Positions 23,401 through 37,057 of a DNA stretch of 64,000 nucleotides are shown piece by piece. Under the pieces are notes generated by a model. The model ran no database searches. It was not told the origin of the DNA and saw only the letters and a list, made by a program, of their open reading frames with translations. The translations under genes and the position numbers were made by a program. Within the stretch, counting starts at the first letter, position 1. Every line of letters starts with the position of its first letter. The DNA lies in contig NC_064767.1 in NCBI RefSeq assembly GCF_011397635.1, positions 20,696,537-20,760,536 of the forward strand, read 5' to 3'. The DNA comes from Epinephelus fuscoguttatus. Taxonomy: Eukaryota; Chordata; Actinopteri; Perciformes; Serranidae.

Positions 23401-26400
23401 ATTTCAATTTTTGTATGTGGCCATTGTTCATGATGTGCCAGTCCACGTTTCAACAGAAATCACAGAAGGACAAATGCTGAATGAAATGAGACTGGGCTTC
23501 TTTATAGCAAAGCTCAAATTGAGCCAGATCATTGTCCAGATGGACTACTGACACAGAGTGTAGCCTGCAGCTCACTATACTATGACATCATCTCCAGGGA
23601 AAGCATATGAAGTGTAATATAATTAAAATCATACCCATTTTGGCATCCTGAACCATGAGCTTCTGTTCTATCTCCTCTCTTGCTTTCTCACTCTTCTCCA
23701 GTTTCTGCATCATGCTGCCAATATCGACCATGGCTCCGTTATACACGATCAGATTACCGGACTCACTGGCCTCAGACTGCGCTCGAGCTTTTGGAGCAGG
23801 AAGTAGTCCTCGGTTACCTGACAGAAAAAAGAAGAATTTCATAAACGACAGCAGCCCTTGAGCATATGATAGCTGTAGCTTATTTGATGACACTTCCTAA
23901 GTCATTGCAGATTTAAAAATTCATAGTGGTAGTAACACATTCAATCATTAAAGCCCATATTAGCTCACCTATGAGGTTTTCTATCTGGGCTTCATTAAAG
24001 GAAGGAATGGGTTCATCCTTCCCCCTGTCTGTCAGTTTACGGTAGTAACACGACTCTCTGACCACCGGCTTATTCAACAGCTTCTTTATCTGGAAATAGA
24101 CACGACAGGCAGGCAGTGAGTGAACAAGATGCATTAACAATCAGGGGTGCACAGACCCAGAGACAAACCATGGTGATAATTAGGTTAGTGTGTGTGTGTG
24201 TTCACCTGAGCACGAGAAAGGTGCAGTCCCAGTGTGTACAAGATCTCCTCCAGGTCTCTTTCCAGCAGATAGCCACAGTGGCTCTGGTCAAAGTAGACGA
24301 ATGCCATCAGCAGCTCTTTGTTGTGTGTGACCATCTGCTTCTTCTCCTTGTGTAACAACAACAACAACAACAACAACCATATTTATACCAAATAATCATG
24401 TTTATGCTACATCAGTGTCTTAAGCCCAGCTCAGACCAAAGATCTCGACGAGACGAGCTCAAACTTGCAACTACTCTGTACTTGTGTTCCAGTTCAAGCT
24501 TTTCAGGATTATTCTGTTGCTGAATATAATCTGTAGCTTTTTAAAATATGAATGAGGATAGTGCTAGTGAGATGCTCGCTGCATTTCTGGAAGTGATGAA
24601 ATGGCAAACGACTTGAGCTTCAGACAGCGTGTCTTCATAATAAATACGGTACAAATTAAAGCGCAGACTAACTTGTCATTGAATATGTGAGTGTGTGTGA
24701 CATGCACGCATACAGGGAGCAACAGCACTGACCCACCGTCCAACACTGTTACATTGTGAGAACGGAGACTTATGTATGTGTCAACAACTGTGGGATTAAA
24801 GATAAAATGGAATTAGGCTCAGGGACGAGGGGTTGTTGTCAGAGATTGCCACAGTAGGTGAATATGCCATTTGAATACAGTTTGTTACTGACTTGGCCAG
24901 TGGACGTCGCTACAAGCTGATTTGCTGTTAAAACAGGTGTCGTGTCTTATGTTCTAAAACCAGCCACTGGCAACTTGACAAGCTGATTTGCAGGTGACAC
25001 CATGAGTTGGCTTGAGTCACACTGAGACCAGCCAGTTCATACTGATGCAACTTTTCCCTGCGACACTCTAAAATGGTTTTGTTTCCTGTCATTTTCTTAA
25101 TTGAGTGTAAAAGCTCTTACATCACATCTGCATCATCCATATTTTTGTATTAAGTTAACATGTTACAATGAATAAAACTTGAATGACAAACATTAACCAA
25201 CCTTGTCTTTAGAGGACCTCTCTTTTGACGACTTGCGGTCATCCTTACGATCTTTCCTGTCTCGATCATTGGAGTCTTCATCATCCTTGTCTAAGAAATA
25301 TGAACAGAAATGTTAAGTTGTGAAGTGGAATAAGTTTGAACAAGTGACAATACATCTTCAAATGTAATTCTTACATTGTGTGTTTCATCAGTGTGAATAT
25401 CGGAAATATTTAAATATCAAACAAAGCAATGTTTTCCCAAGTTGAGGCCTCAGAAACTGTGGAAGTGTTTTCCATCACAGGTTCAGCGTGGTGCATGATT
25501 TCTCATCATCGACCAAATCAAATTGTGGGAAACTCAAACATAATTGATTAGGTTGTATTTAAAGAAAGAGTGCAGTACCATCATCGTCATCATCTTCCGC
25601 ATCTTCAGCCTCCATGGGGTCATATTCTTCAGCGTTGGCCGTGCTGCCATCATCTTCGTTCTCCTCTTCATCACGAGACAGCTCCTTCTTAATAGCCTTG
25701 TCATCGCACTAAAAACACAAGTCACACAACTGAATGAAACACAGAAAATATGTGGAGCAAATAGCAGACTGAAAAGACCAGTTGGTTTGAGAGGCTTGCC
25801 TTCCTCTTCTCCTCCTCATCCTCTTTGATCTTCTTCACAACTGGTTCTTCATTCTCCTCTTCTTTTTCCTTCTTTATGTCCCGCTTGTCAGCCTCCTTCT
25901 TTTCCGCCTCCTTTTTGGCTTTCTTCTCCTTTTCCTTCTTTTCATCTTTGGTTGGAAAAGCAGCGAGGGCTTTATATATGCGGTAGCCGAAGTCTCTCTG
26001 TAGCATCTCATTAAACAGCTCAGCAAACAGGGAAACCTGGACAGAACAAGATCACAGTGTATGATCAATCTATACAGACAAAACTATCACTATAGTACAT
26101 GTGTACTGTTAACTTTTTTCATCTTCTCTGTATCTTCTTTGTAACTGTGGCCATTCATTCTCACCTCAAACGAGTGCTCCTTGTTGTCTTCTAGTCTGTA
26201 GTCAAGCAGCACGCTTAGGGACATGACACTGCAATCAAATTTGCCATTCTTGGCTGCCCAGTTGGGGTGTACGATGATGGTGGGCTCATCAGGGAGGATG
26301 TAGCGTCTTTCTCTCCGCTGACGCTCAAGCTCCTCCTGCCTCTTCCTTTCCTCCTCCTGCCAGAGAAGAACACGTGAGTTAGAAGAACACTTAAGATGAA

Positions 26401-29400
26401 ATTTAAAACTAATTTACATAACTTGTGTTAACTCCTGCATGTGTTGTGATGATGAAATAAGTGCAGTCTATTAATTCTATCCTTAAAAAAAAAGGTACTG
26501 TATGTCTGTGCACAACCTTTTTGCTATTTCAATTTTTGTATGTGGCCATTGTTCATGATGTGCCAGTCCACGTTTCAACAGAAATCACAGAAGGACAAAT
26601 GCTGAATGAAGTGAGACTGGGCTTCTTTATAGCAAAGCTCAAATTGAGTCAGATCATTGTCCAGATGGACTACTGACACAGAGTGTAGCCTGCAGCTCAC
26701 AAAACTATGACATCATCTCCACGGAAAGCATATGAAGTGTAATATAATTAAAATCATACCCATTTTGGCATCATGTACAACATAAAGAGATCAGGTTTGA
26801 CTGTATGCAAATCAGCTAAACCGGCATTTACCATGATGATACGTTCTGGCAAAGTCAAATGTTGCCTACAGCAGCAACTTGTGCTGACGGCATCATAACG
26901 CTAAATCCAACTTAAATCACATTAGTAATAGGCAATATGACAATGTGCCTAATGTAATATTATTTTTATAAACAGATTAACAGAGCTATAAGTATCTCGC
27001 AGACTGAGTGCAATTTACTGCCGAGCACAGGTCGGCGTCGGCGACAACTTTCCTCAGACATTGTGTTTTAATTTATTCCTGACGCTTGCAATGGACGAGG
27101 AATGACTGACTTGTGAAGTTGAGTTGAGAGTCTTATCTACACGATACCTTCATATTTCACCTAAAAAACCTAAAAAAGGCAGAGGCTGATTGGAGGGAGC
27201 TCATCAAGGAGCTGACAGTTTCTGGTAAGCTAAATGACCATCTCTGATAACAAGCTAGTCTATTAACTATTGGCTATACTGCATTAATTTCCAGTAAATA
27301 TCACAGTATAAAATTTGTTTTCTGTTTAAAAAATAATGTTACAAACATAGGAAGACGGCAATGAAGCTATTTTAGGAGACATCGGCATTTAAGTGTTGCC
27401 ACAATTACAAAAATGTCACAGCTTCTTTTGAATTCTTTCATAAATCTTATCCATATAACACAGTTCTCTGTACCTCTCTATCCTCCTCTGTGCGAGATGG
27501 CTCTTCTTCCTCAGCAGCTTTGCACTCTGGTTTCTCTGGCTCCTTCGATTCCTCCACCTGCTCCTCCACCTTCAGCTGCTTGGTAAGGCGTGCGATCAGC
27601 TGCGACTTTAACCCCTTAGAGCTTAGCGAGCGACAATCAAGCTCTTTGCGCAGGTCATTCACCTACAAGGGGAGAAAAAAACAGGGATGTGGGAAATGCA
27701 CATTTAACGTTGTGAAGAGAATTTATCTGAACATTTCTCTATGCACATTATGAACGAATATGATCTGAAGATGATGCATATAAGCTCATTTCTTGTTTGT
27801 TCTTCTAGATCAATGCTGAGGCTTTTCCTTGAATCTCACCTTCATTGATTTCGGGTCAAGTTTTGCCCAGTGAGTGGGAGTACTAACGTCCTTCGATTCG
27901 TCGTCATCCTTCTCCTCTTCCTCCTTGACAGGAAATCATTAAGATAGAGACAGGCAGAGAGAAAGAAAGAGGCGGGATAGCAAACAGTCAGTACACCGCT
28001 CGTGGCCTGAGTGAACTTTAAACTTGATCCGTGCAAGAAGCAAGGTCACATCTGTCTCTCATTGTCTCGTCCTAGTGAGCTCTCAGCTGTGTTTAAGTCC
28101 ACTGCTACTGAAGCGTACACAGGGAAGCTCTCTAGCTCTTATAAAAACCAACAGAAAAGCCCCCCAGCTGCCAATCAATCAATCTGTGGAACACAAAAAA
28201 AGGTAAAAATCAATGAGAGGTGTGTCCAAAAGGTGTGTAGGTACATCAGGTGAACTGAAGCTGGTCTCCAAACGGAGTGAGGATAGGGTGGCCCTACCAT
28301 GGTCTATGACTGGGGTATTGGGTATTGCCATTTCTGGGTTTTATACACCTACGTCAGATAGGAGCCATCTGTCCAACCAACTGCCCTGGAAAAACCAAAT
28401 TCTACATATAGTCCAAATGAGAATGTAGAATCCAACAACAAGAACAGACAAGAAACAGGACTTTGGGGAGGTTCTCTTTTCAAAGTCAGACGATATCAAA
28501 TTGATGTGGAAAATCATAAAAAAATACACATCGCTATAACACACACATTATTTACATGCAACTGACTCCACAGATTCCAGCATAAAGAAACATTTCAGAT
28601 TCCAGCGTTAGAAAATCACCACTGGCTCAAATTTGAGAAGCTATTTCAGACCATAGCTAAACCATTTGCAAGCACCCACATTCAAAGCAGGTATTGTTTA
28701 ATATAAAGCACAACAAAATGACAGGATTAGTATTAATGATTATACCCAGATAAGCACCCAATTATGAGGTGTTTGAGGGGCTGGAAGCTGTTTTGTCAGT
28801 TGCGATCAGGGCCTACACAACACAACCTAGTCTCACTGCTTCCACTGTATGTGTCTGCTGGATGTGAGGGAAGGTGGATGTGCTGATGGAGGAATGGAGG
28901 AGTTGGAGCAGAGGAGAAGGGACAGGTGGAGGAGTAACAGAAGACGCCTAGGTGAGGTTTGGTGGAACAATAATCTGTCTGTGTTCGTGTCTGTCTGCGT
29001 GAGTGGTGAGGTGTGCTTTGTGTCTGTGTATCTGGGGTTTGTTTTTTTTGTAATTCCTGTGCCTTCCTGTGAGAAGCGGAAATGAGAAGAGAGGGATTAG
29101 CGGTTCAGTGCCTGTTCTCCATCCGCCTCCTTTCGCTCGGCCGACAGCTTCTCAGCCAGCTGCTCCCGGAGTCGCCGTGACAGCACCTCCCACTCTGAGC
29201 GGGTAGGAAGACAATGCCAAACATCCGGAAGAAACAAAACCACTGTCTCCACATGAGCAGGGACTGTCCGCCCCTTGTGTGTCTCCTCCGGCCGATGATA
29301 GCGAATCTCTGCAAAACGATACCTGTCGCAAAGGAAGAGGGTGCATTGGAAAGAAACATTCTGGTCAGGGCACAGTATAAAAGGCAAGCCTTGCTAAGGC

Positions 29401-32400
29401 GAGCCTTCTACAACTACTCCCTCCCATGAGATCACTGAATGATTGTACATATCATTACAGTGACCCTTCTCCCACACAACACACAGCATAGACAAATGGA
29501 CCCAGTCTGCAGCTCTCCAACTGTTGTCACAGGTTACGGCAGCCATTTTGAGAAAGTTGACAGACAATCACATAAAATAAGTCACATCCCCAAATTCATC
29601 CCCATTATAGCTTCAGCCAATTATGGATGAGGGTTCTGCATTTAACCTTGGATACACTTAATGCACTACATTAGGGTTGTGCGAAGAAGGACAGAATCAA
29701 CAGGACAGTGAAAGCCAGTTAAATATATAAGATATTTAACAGGGAGAAAAGAAAAATAAATTAAAAAAAAAATGTAATGCAGTGTCTTCTGGTCCAGGCT
29801 ACTGCTTCCAGCCACAGTCCATGCGTTTGGTTTTTCATCACAATGTAATATGCATATATATGTATAGAGAGTGTGACAGAAAGAGAGAGCCAAGACGACA
29901 ACACACGAAAGGCCAAAAAGGAACATTGCACAGCACAATAAATAAAAATGATAAATAATAGGAAGCAAATTAACAATACAGTTATCATTAATATAAAAAA
30001 GGAAAAACAAAACAAATAAAATCACCCGACGTGTCCAGGATGAGATTTTTTTTTATAGAAGTAGTAAAATTATGCAGCAATATCATAGTAGTTACTTAAT
30101 TTGGGATTTTAGTACCAGCAGAGTTATTAGGTTTGAACAGAAACACAATCAATTAGAAAAATAAGTATCGATGAGAATAACAGCTCTTACCACTGAGTGC
30201 ACAGACTAAGATCTATGCCTGTGAGTGCCTTGCAACAGCGTATGGCTGTCTTTATAAGGACTGAGGGATCCTTCTCTGGGTCAGCTCCATCCAGAGAGGG
30301 AGACCAGTGACCACCAATGGCCATGGCCTCATCTTTACCTCTCATTCCCACCAAAAACTAAAAGAGAAGGACAGACGGGTACAAAAGAGAGCCACAGAGT
30401 AGAAAAGGTTAGATGGAAATGGGGAATGATAATATGGATAAGGGGCGTAGAGGGTGGAGAGAGCAAAAAAAGGAGGATAGACAGAGAGAAGGACAAAAAG
30501 GTCAGCAGTAGGTCCAAACATTCATACCTTTTGAGGATCCACAACCAAAAGAAATAAAAGCACACAGTGGAGCCCACATCAGTTTGGCATTATCCACATT
30601 GTGAGTACTCAGCAATGGAATAGGAATTATACATCACTGTCAGCTCATGTGCATGGCACAAGGATGGAGAGTGTGTGGTGTACCTTAATGAGCCTAGCAG
30701 GATGTTGGAAGGAGTCTTTGACCTCCTGAGAGTCCTCTGCCAGAGCACAGGACTTGTGATAGAGCTCCTCTATACTGGGGTTAGCCAGGAGCATCACCTG
30801 CACCATAAAGAGACACATTCTAGTTATAATAGCCATTCAGTGTTTGTTACAGCCAACATGGTACCAGAGCTGTATAGAGACACTGGTAATGCAAACCATG
30901 CATTTCACACAGCTGCTGCCTCACATTCAAAGTGATAAACTGGTGAAATGTGCAATGGTTCATAAAAATATGTGTTCACGACACTACACAATGATCTTCT
31001 TTAGCAAATTTTCACCAGTAGATCATTTTTAATTTTTCCAACAGAGCACTGCAACAAGGAGCAGCAGCCACAAGGAGCTGCTAAAGAGTCAACCTCCTCC
31101 TCAAAGTAACCGACTTTGTTGTGCCATTGCAACATGTGCAGTTTGAAATCTGATTGCGGTTACATTTAATATTTTAAAATCATTGAAACAACTTGAGTTT
31201 GTTTGGCTGCAGGGTTAACAGAAACATCAGTTGCTCCCAAGTTGTACATTTGACACAGTAGCAAATAGACGAGTGCTTCCTGTAGTTTTAAACCGCACTG
31301 CTGTTACCATGATAACTACAGGAATAACCAAATCAGCTAAGACTGAAATCTTTGGGACTACAACTTAAACTCAAGACTAACATCCTTTCCAAATGCATCT
31401 TTGAGTAGTGATGGAGAGAAGTGTCTATGGTAACCATAGCTACAGGAAGTCCCAATGTGTGTCCCTTAAAAAAACCTTTTTGTTGTGCCAATCTTTAATC
31501 CTATGCATTATATTTAATATGCTACCTTATCACTCTGTCCATCTTCCCATCAAACCATCTTTAAACCAAATCTACAGACAGTGCACTTTTTTTTTTGTGG
31601 TACTAATGACAATATTGGTTGGTTTGGTCCCGTTCTTAGAACAACACCTGTAGTAGTTGTAGTTTGATAAAGGATCTTACAACTTAACAACTTTAACTAG
31701 GGGGAATAAGAACATGGGCTGACTTTTCTGTCCACTGCATCCAACTGAATGCAAAAACCACACTGCTGCAATATAATCTTTACTTGGCAGTCATACCTTA
31801 GCACTGTAGGTGTGATTGGCATCAGGAGGGTCCAGCACGGCTGTATTCTTGACTAGAGGATCCACTTCTTTGTGCAAGATGTGGAAGTTGCAGGCATTGC
31901 TAAATTGGAAGGGTCTCGTCAGAGGGAAGGCATCCACCCAGGTGAAGACAGCATTGAAGAAGTCGCTGGGAATGTAGAGGCTCTGATAGCGCCTTCGTAG
32001 CTCCATCATGTCACAGCTGGAGCTGGAGAACCCACAGAGGACAGTTAGTACGTCCATAACACAAACATACTGTCAGTGAATTGTTTCCAAAAACACAATA
32101 ACAGCAGGAAATACTGAAAAGATTGTTCTTACCCATCTAGGCTGAACTTGGAAAACTGGACCGTGTAGCGAGGAACCACCCTGCGAGGCCTTCGGGGTGA
32201 GCGGTCCCGTCTGGGAGAGCGGTCTCTGGAGCGTTTGCGTGTGGGTGAGCGTTCTCTTGACCGTCTGCGCTCACGTTCTCTGTCTCGACTACAGCATTGA
32301 GTAAAAACACTACCATGAGTAACTTATGCCTAATGCATATTTCAGTCACAAACATCATATTATCTCTGGTGATATCTATCGGCATCTTACATGCGTTCCT

Positions 32401-34049
32401 CTTTAGTCCTGAGAATGAGCTCAGGGCCTCGATCATTGCGACTGGGGAAGCGGGGTGGAGGCTCAATTCGTCGGACAGGCTGTGGCTGTGGCATCATTCT
32501 CACTGGGGGCTGAAGCAGACCCCCTGGAAATACATCTAGAGACAAGGAAAATAATGCTTGTTTAATCACTTAACATGCTACGAAGACAGCTTTGATTTTG
32601 CTGTCAATGAAGTGCTTGAACAGCTGCAAACAGCAGTGATCGTCGCCACTTGTCTGACTGCATTATATCCAACATGAGACAAATGCAATCCCACTAACAA
32701 GTATCTAACCTTTGGGTGGAGGCTGTGGCAGCAGAGGCTGAGGAGGGTTTTGGAGGAGGGGGGCCAGAGAGGCAGCAGACAGCTGGGCTTGCAGAAGGGA
32801 AGGAGGGGGAGCCTGGGTTGGAACACTGAACGTGGTTGGGGGAGGTAGTGACTGCAGCATGGTGGGGGCGGCCTTCATCATGTTAGGAGGTTGAGGCTGG
32901 CTCTAGAAAAGGGGAAAAAGACAAAAGGAGAGGTGAGCACATCAAAAAGTAGACTTGAAATAATATTCAGTTAAAAAGGCAATGTCTGCTCAAAAAATAA
33001 GCACTGTGCAAAATCTTGATCAGTGGCTGCTTGAAAGAAAGAAGCTCGGAAAAGGTCTGAGCATCTGCTTGACTGAAAGAATTGTAGAAATCTCATTAAT
33101 TTGTTAGAGCTGCCCTGATAGGCTCTCCTCATCACAGAATATTCTGAGGACATTTCATGCACGTAGTGAGCAGATGAGTTCAACATCTTGCTCGGCACTT
33201 TCAAAGGAAAAGATGGTGCTGAGATCAAATCTGGAGCTCTGGCTGAAGTAGAGTCACTTGAACCAAAAGGCCACACTGCCACCACATTCAGAAATATTAA
33301 CTAAACAAATATGTAATTCTCACTGCTTGGTAAGGCACTGATTCAGTTGGTGAGGTACTGATTTGGGTGGTGTGTCAAATTAAACTTAATATCAAAGATT
33401 ACTGTAATCCAACACGACCTCTTAAACAACATATTTTCCCTGTCATCTGCAATGTCCGCTGTAAAGAGATTTACTGATTTAAATATTAAGGAGCTCCATG
33501 TGCGAGAACACTTCTGAAACAAAAGTAACAGCTCAAGCAACATTAGTTCATTTTTTTGCTTGTTTCCAAACAAAAACATTATACTTCCTGGGTAAAAAGG
33601 CTGTAGTCTATCACAAAAAACACATTTAAAAATGCGTAATGAAGCAGTAGTATAAAAAAATTCTTTCCTTAAGAAGAATTAATGTTCCTTAAAATAAAGA
33701 CATGTATTGTTAAACCACTAAAACATGTGGTTCTATCCATCTGGCAATGACAGCAAACTAAAAGAACAAGCAAAAACTGCAGTTAAATATAGATGTAACT
33801 ATGGTTACAGTTCCAACTAGGGCTGCACGATATATTATTTTCAGAATTGACACTGCGATCATCACAGGATGCGCAATTTCAAGGAAGGCAAACTAACTCA
33901 AACACGTAATGCTACAACTTTTTGCTGCTTGATACGAAAGGAAAACTTGCTCAGTTCTCATTTCCACTGGCAAAGCCCTTGCCTTTAAGAAAGTTTTACT
34001 TGTAATTCTGATGTAGTCTGGTGGCATTATGTTTTGGGAAGTAAGACTG

Positions 34050-34088
<39 letters not shown>

Positions 34089-37022
34089 GACTAACAAAGT
34101 TGGTAAGTGCCACCTACACAGTAAAGCACATGCTTTTCTTAAGCTACAGCGGTCAGCAGAAAGCGTTCCAATAAGCTGAGGCTCCTGTATAATGACTGTA
34201 AAAAGGTCCGTGTTTTGTGTTTCCAGCACAAAAAAATAAAGCATCTCTTCAATGCAATGTTATTAAAGCATCTCCCAACCATTCTTCACAATAGAGTTGC
34301 CAAAAAAAAGCTAGCTACCAGCTACAAGCCTGGAAATGTAATGTTATCATTAACGTTAATTTACAAGAGAAGTCTGTTTGATTAAATGACCAAAGCACAC
34401 CCTACAAAATCACACCAATAATTCTAGACTGATTAGTTATTTTCAAATAGAAAAAATATACAATGTCAGTTTTTTCCAATATTGTGCAGCCCTAGTTCCA
34501 ACGTGAATAGGTTAAGCAAGAAAGCCAGGAAACAAAGACAAAAAGTCAAAGAAAGAAACTGAGTAAAGAGAAGGACCAACAAAGTGTGTGATTCAGGGCT
34601 AGGGGGTTACATTTTGTCTGTTGTCCAAAGTGGAGTGCATGTCTGAGTAGCGCAGCTGCATCCCTGGCTCATTGTAAAGGCTGCCGAGCTGTGGGGAAGC
34701 TTGAGGTAAAGGCTGAGGCTGCTGCTGATGCTAAGGAGGGATTGAGAACACAACAGTCAATAAAAAAACAGAGAGGCACAGGGACAATATCAAATCTGGA
34801 AAAAAAAACAGACAACAAAAAAAAACACTTTATATTAAGACTCTCCCTTGACTAAGCCAGGTGAATTATCCAGGATTTAAAATGAACCTGTGGATCTCAC
34901 TTTTCGATATAATTCAGAGACATGCTACTTTCATCATATTCTGTCACAGAGGTAGGTGTTCCAATGTTTAGTCAGATCAATAAGGCCAAAGGCTGAAACT
35001 TTCTGAAGCAAACACATAAAACAAAGGACAGAGGAACCACACCAGTTAAGAAAAACGTTTCCCATCTTTACAGGACTTGACTGGGGAAATTTAAACCAAG
35101 TCTTTACATGTGAAAACACAGATATTGCGCTGATCGATGATACCAAAGATCTAAATGTGAAAAATAATTCAAGCAGAAAGCCTCAGTGCGTATTAATGTG
35201 CCCAACAATGTTATCCTCTCCTTCCCGAGCGACTAAGTGCCACCTCTTGAATTTTCTCACCGACTGGTTTGCTAGCTGAGGTAAGGTCTGGATGCGCTGG
35301 GCGTTCCACTTGAAGGGCATGTTCGGGTTGTACACAGCTTCCACTAGGACCCTGTCACCCACCTGAGGAGTCTTCCCCTTCACAGCACTGAAAAGATTCA
35401 AAAAACCATTCAGTCACATAAGTTTCAAATTGAAAAAGGTGCATGTATCCTTGGAACTGTCGGATATGAGTGCCAAAAAATGGGAAATGACAAGGGTGGG
35501 GTAAGACTGGCAATAGAATAAGGCAGTGTCAATGTAATGCATACAATAAAGAAACTATAGCTGATGGGCTTTTAACTTATCATTCCACACTCATTTGCAC
35601 AGGAAATACATTGAGAGATACTCTCCATCACCTTAGCTGAAAGAAGACATCTTCATCTACAAAGCCAAATGTGTCGTGTAGCTTGTTGACGACACCAGTA
35701 AAGACACGCTGCTTCTGTGGCTGCGTCTGCTGTTGATGGCTTGAACGTGGTGTTGGGTAGGACACAGTAATCTGGGCTGTCTGCTGGGGGTTGGACAAGC
35801 TTAGGCTGGTGGGCAAGGCGACAGGGGGCTGAAGGTTGGAAAAAGAAAGACGGATCCAAAAACCTGCGATTATGAATTAAGTTTGATTCCATGTCATCAG
35901 TAAACATCACGGACACTCAGAGTCTGCAAGAATGCAAAGAAAAAAGCAAATCAAAAGTTGGCTTTTTCTCGTATAAATAAACTAAACCCAAAGCCATGAA
36001 GAAAACTGGAACATTACCATCAGGGAATGAACCAGGAAAAATACTTTGATCTTGTCAGCTATGGAAACATTTGGCCTGGGATTCAGTTTCAAATGCTAAG
36101 ATGTAAACAGATAGGAGTGATCTAGGCATTAACGTCTTGGGAGTTTTTCTCCTTCTACACCCTCCCTCTCGCTCAGTGCAAGCCGGAATAAGCTCTACCC
36201 CATGTGACCCTGAACATAATATGCAAGTATAAATGGATATACAATATGATATAAGATATGAGATCTGTGCCAAAATTAGTAATTCAATCCCAACAGCAAG
36301 CCTTGACTAGCATTTCTGAGATGACAAAAATATATATATGGCAAATGTATGTGTTTTTACACATTACCTGAGAAATCAGTGCCTGTTGAGGCTGCGGAAG
36401 CTGTGAAAAAAAGAAAATACCAAGGGTGAACATTTTATTGACTGATATTATAGATTTGCCCACACTCCAATGCTACACTGTGTGTTAACTAAGGAATTCT
36501 GCTAATGGAAACAAGATCTATTTAGCACTATGTATACACACTGCACACACTCCACTCGAGTAGTCCTATCAAATTACCCAGCACAGTCACATTATCTCAC
36601 TCAAGAGAAAGTTGCTGTGCTGTTAAGACCTATGGAGCACTAAAGCTAAAGCTAAAGCTTGAGAAAATGGAGAAGAAAAATTCCAGGAATCAATTTAATC
36701 TCAATTTAAAAGCGTGAAAACTGATATTATCCGAAGACAAATCGAAACTTGGGGCATTTTAAATTTACTACTTACTATTACTACTAATTTACTACTTACT
36801 ACCTCGCTAATACATCACTATTGATATGAAGCAATGGAAGAAATATAAACTATTACAAAGATCAATGCCCATGTCATTTATTTTGTCTAGACTAAACCAA
36901 CCAATATATTTCCAGGGTTAGTTTGAACAAAATTAAGTGTGACACAAAGCAAAATGAGCAAATGAGTCACCTGATGAGGTACATTGTACAGCTGCTGCTG
37001 AGGGGGTTGCTGCTGTTGCTGT

Positions 37023-37057
<35 letters not shown>

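Larger units (their letters stand above)
22037..24346 (-). other. ccar1: ccar1 exons for EF-hand-like segment and coiled coil
   Basis: The exon at 24206-24346 encodes LLMAFVYFDQSHCGYLL, the EF-hand-like region. The exon at 23969-24089 encodes the basic KKLLNK segment and VRESCYYRKLTD. The exon at 23635-23817 encodes LIVYNGAMVDIGSMMQKLEK and the start of a heptad-rich helix. The exon at 22037-22242 continues the coiled coil through SVKELMAVLKK. This C-terminal part is known in the family for partner binding. The donor of the 23635 exon is duplicated elsewhere in the gene (see findings). Confidence 0.85.

Noticed and set aside
25534-25725. Minus-strand Met/Lys/Arg-rich frame
   Set aside because: It is the wrong frame of the real ccar1 exon 25579-25708, whose correct frame gives the conserved EYDPMEAE acidic region.
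26461-26676. Plus-strand 71-codon frame shared with 23400-23550
   Set aside because: It is duplicated only because the ccar1 intron segment is duplicated. It is antisense intronic DNA without gene features.
28849-29085. Plus-strand 78-codon frame rich in Arg/Glu
   Set aside because: It lies in a ccar1 intron and looks like biased composition. No exon signals or family match.
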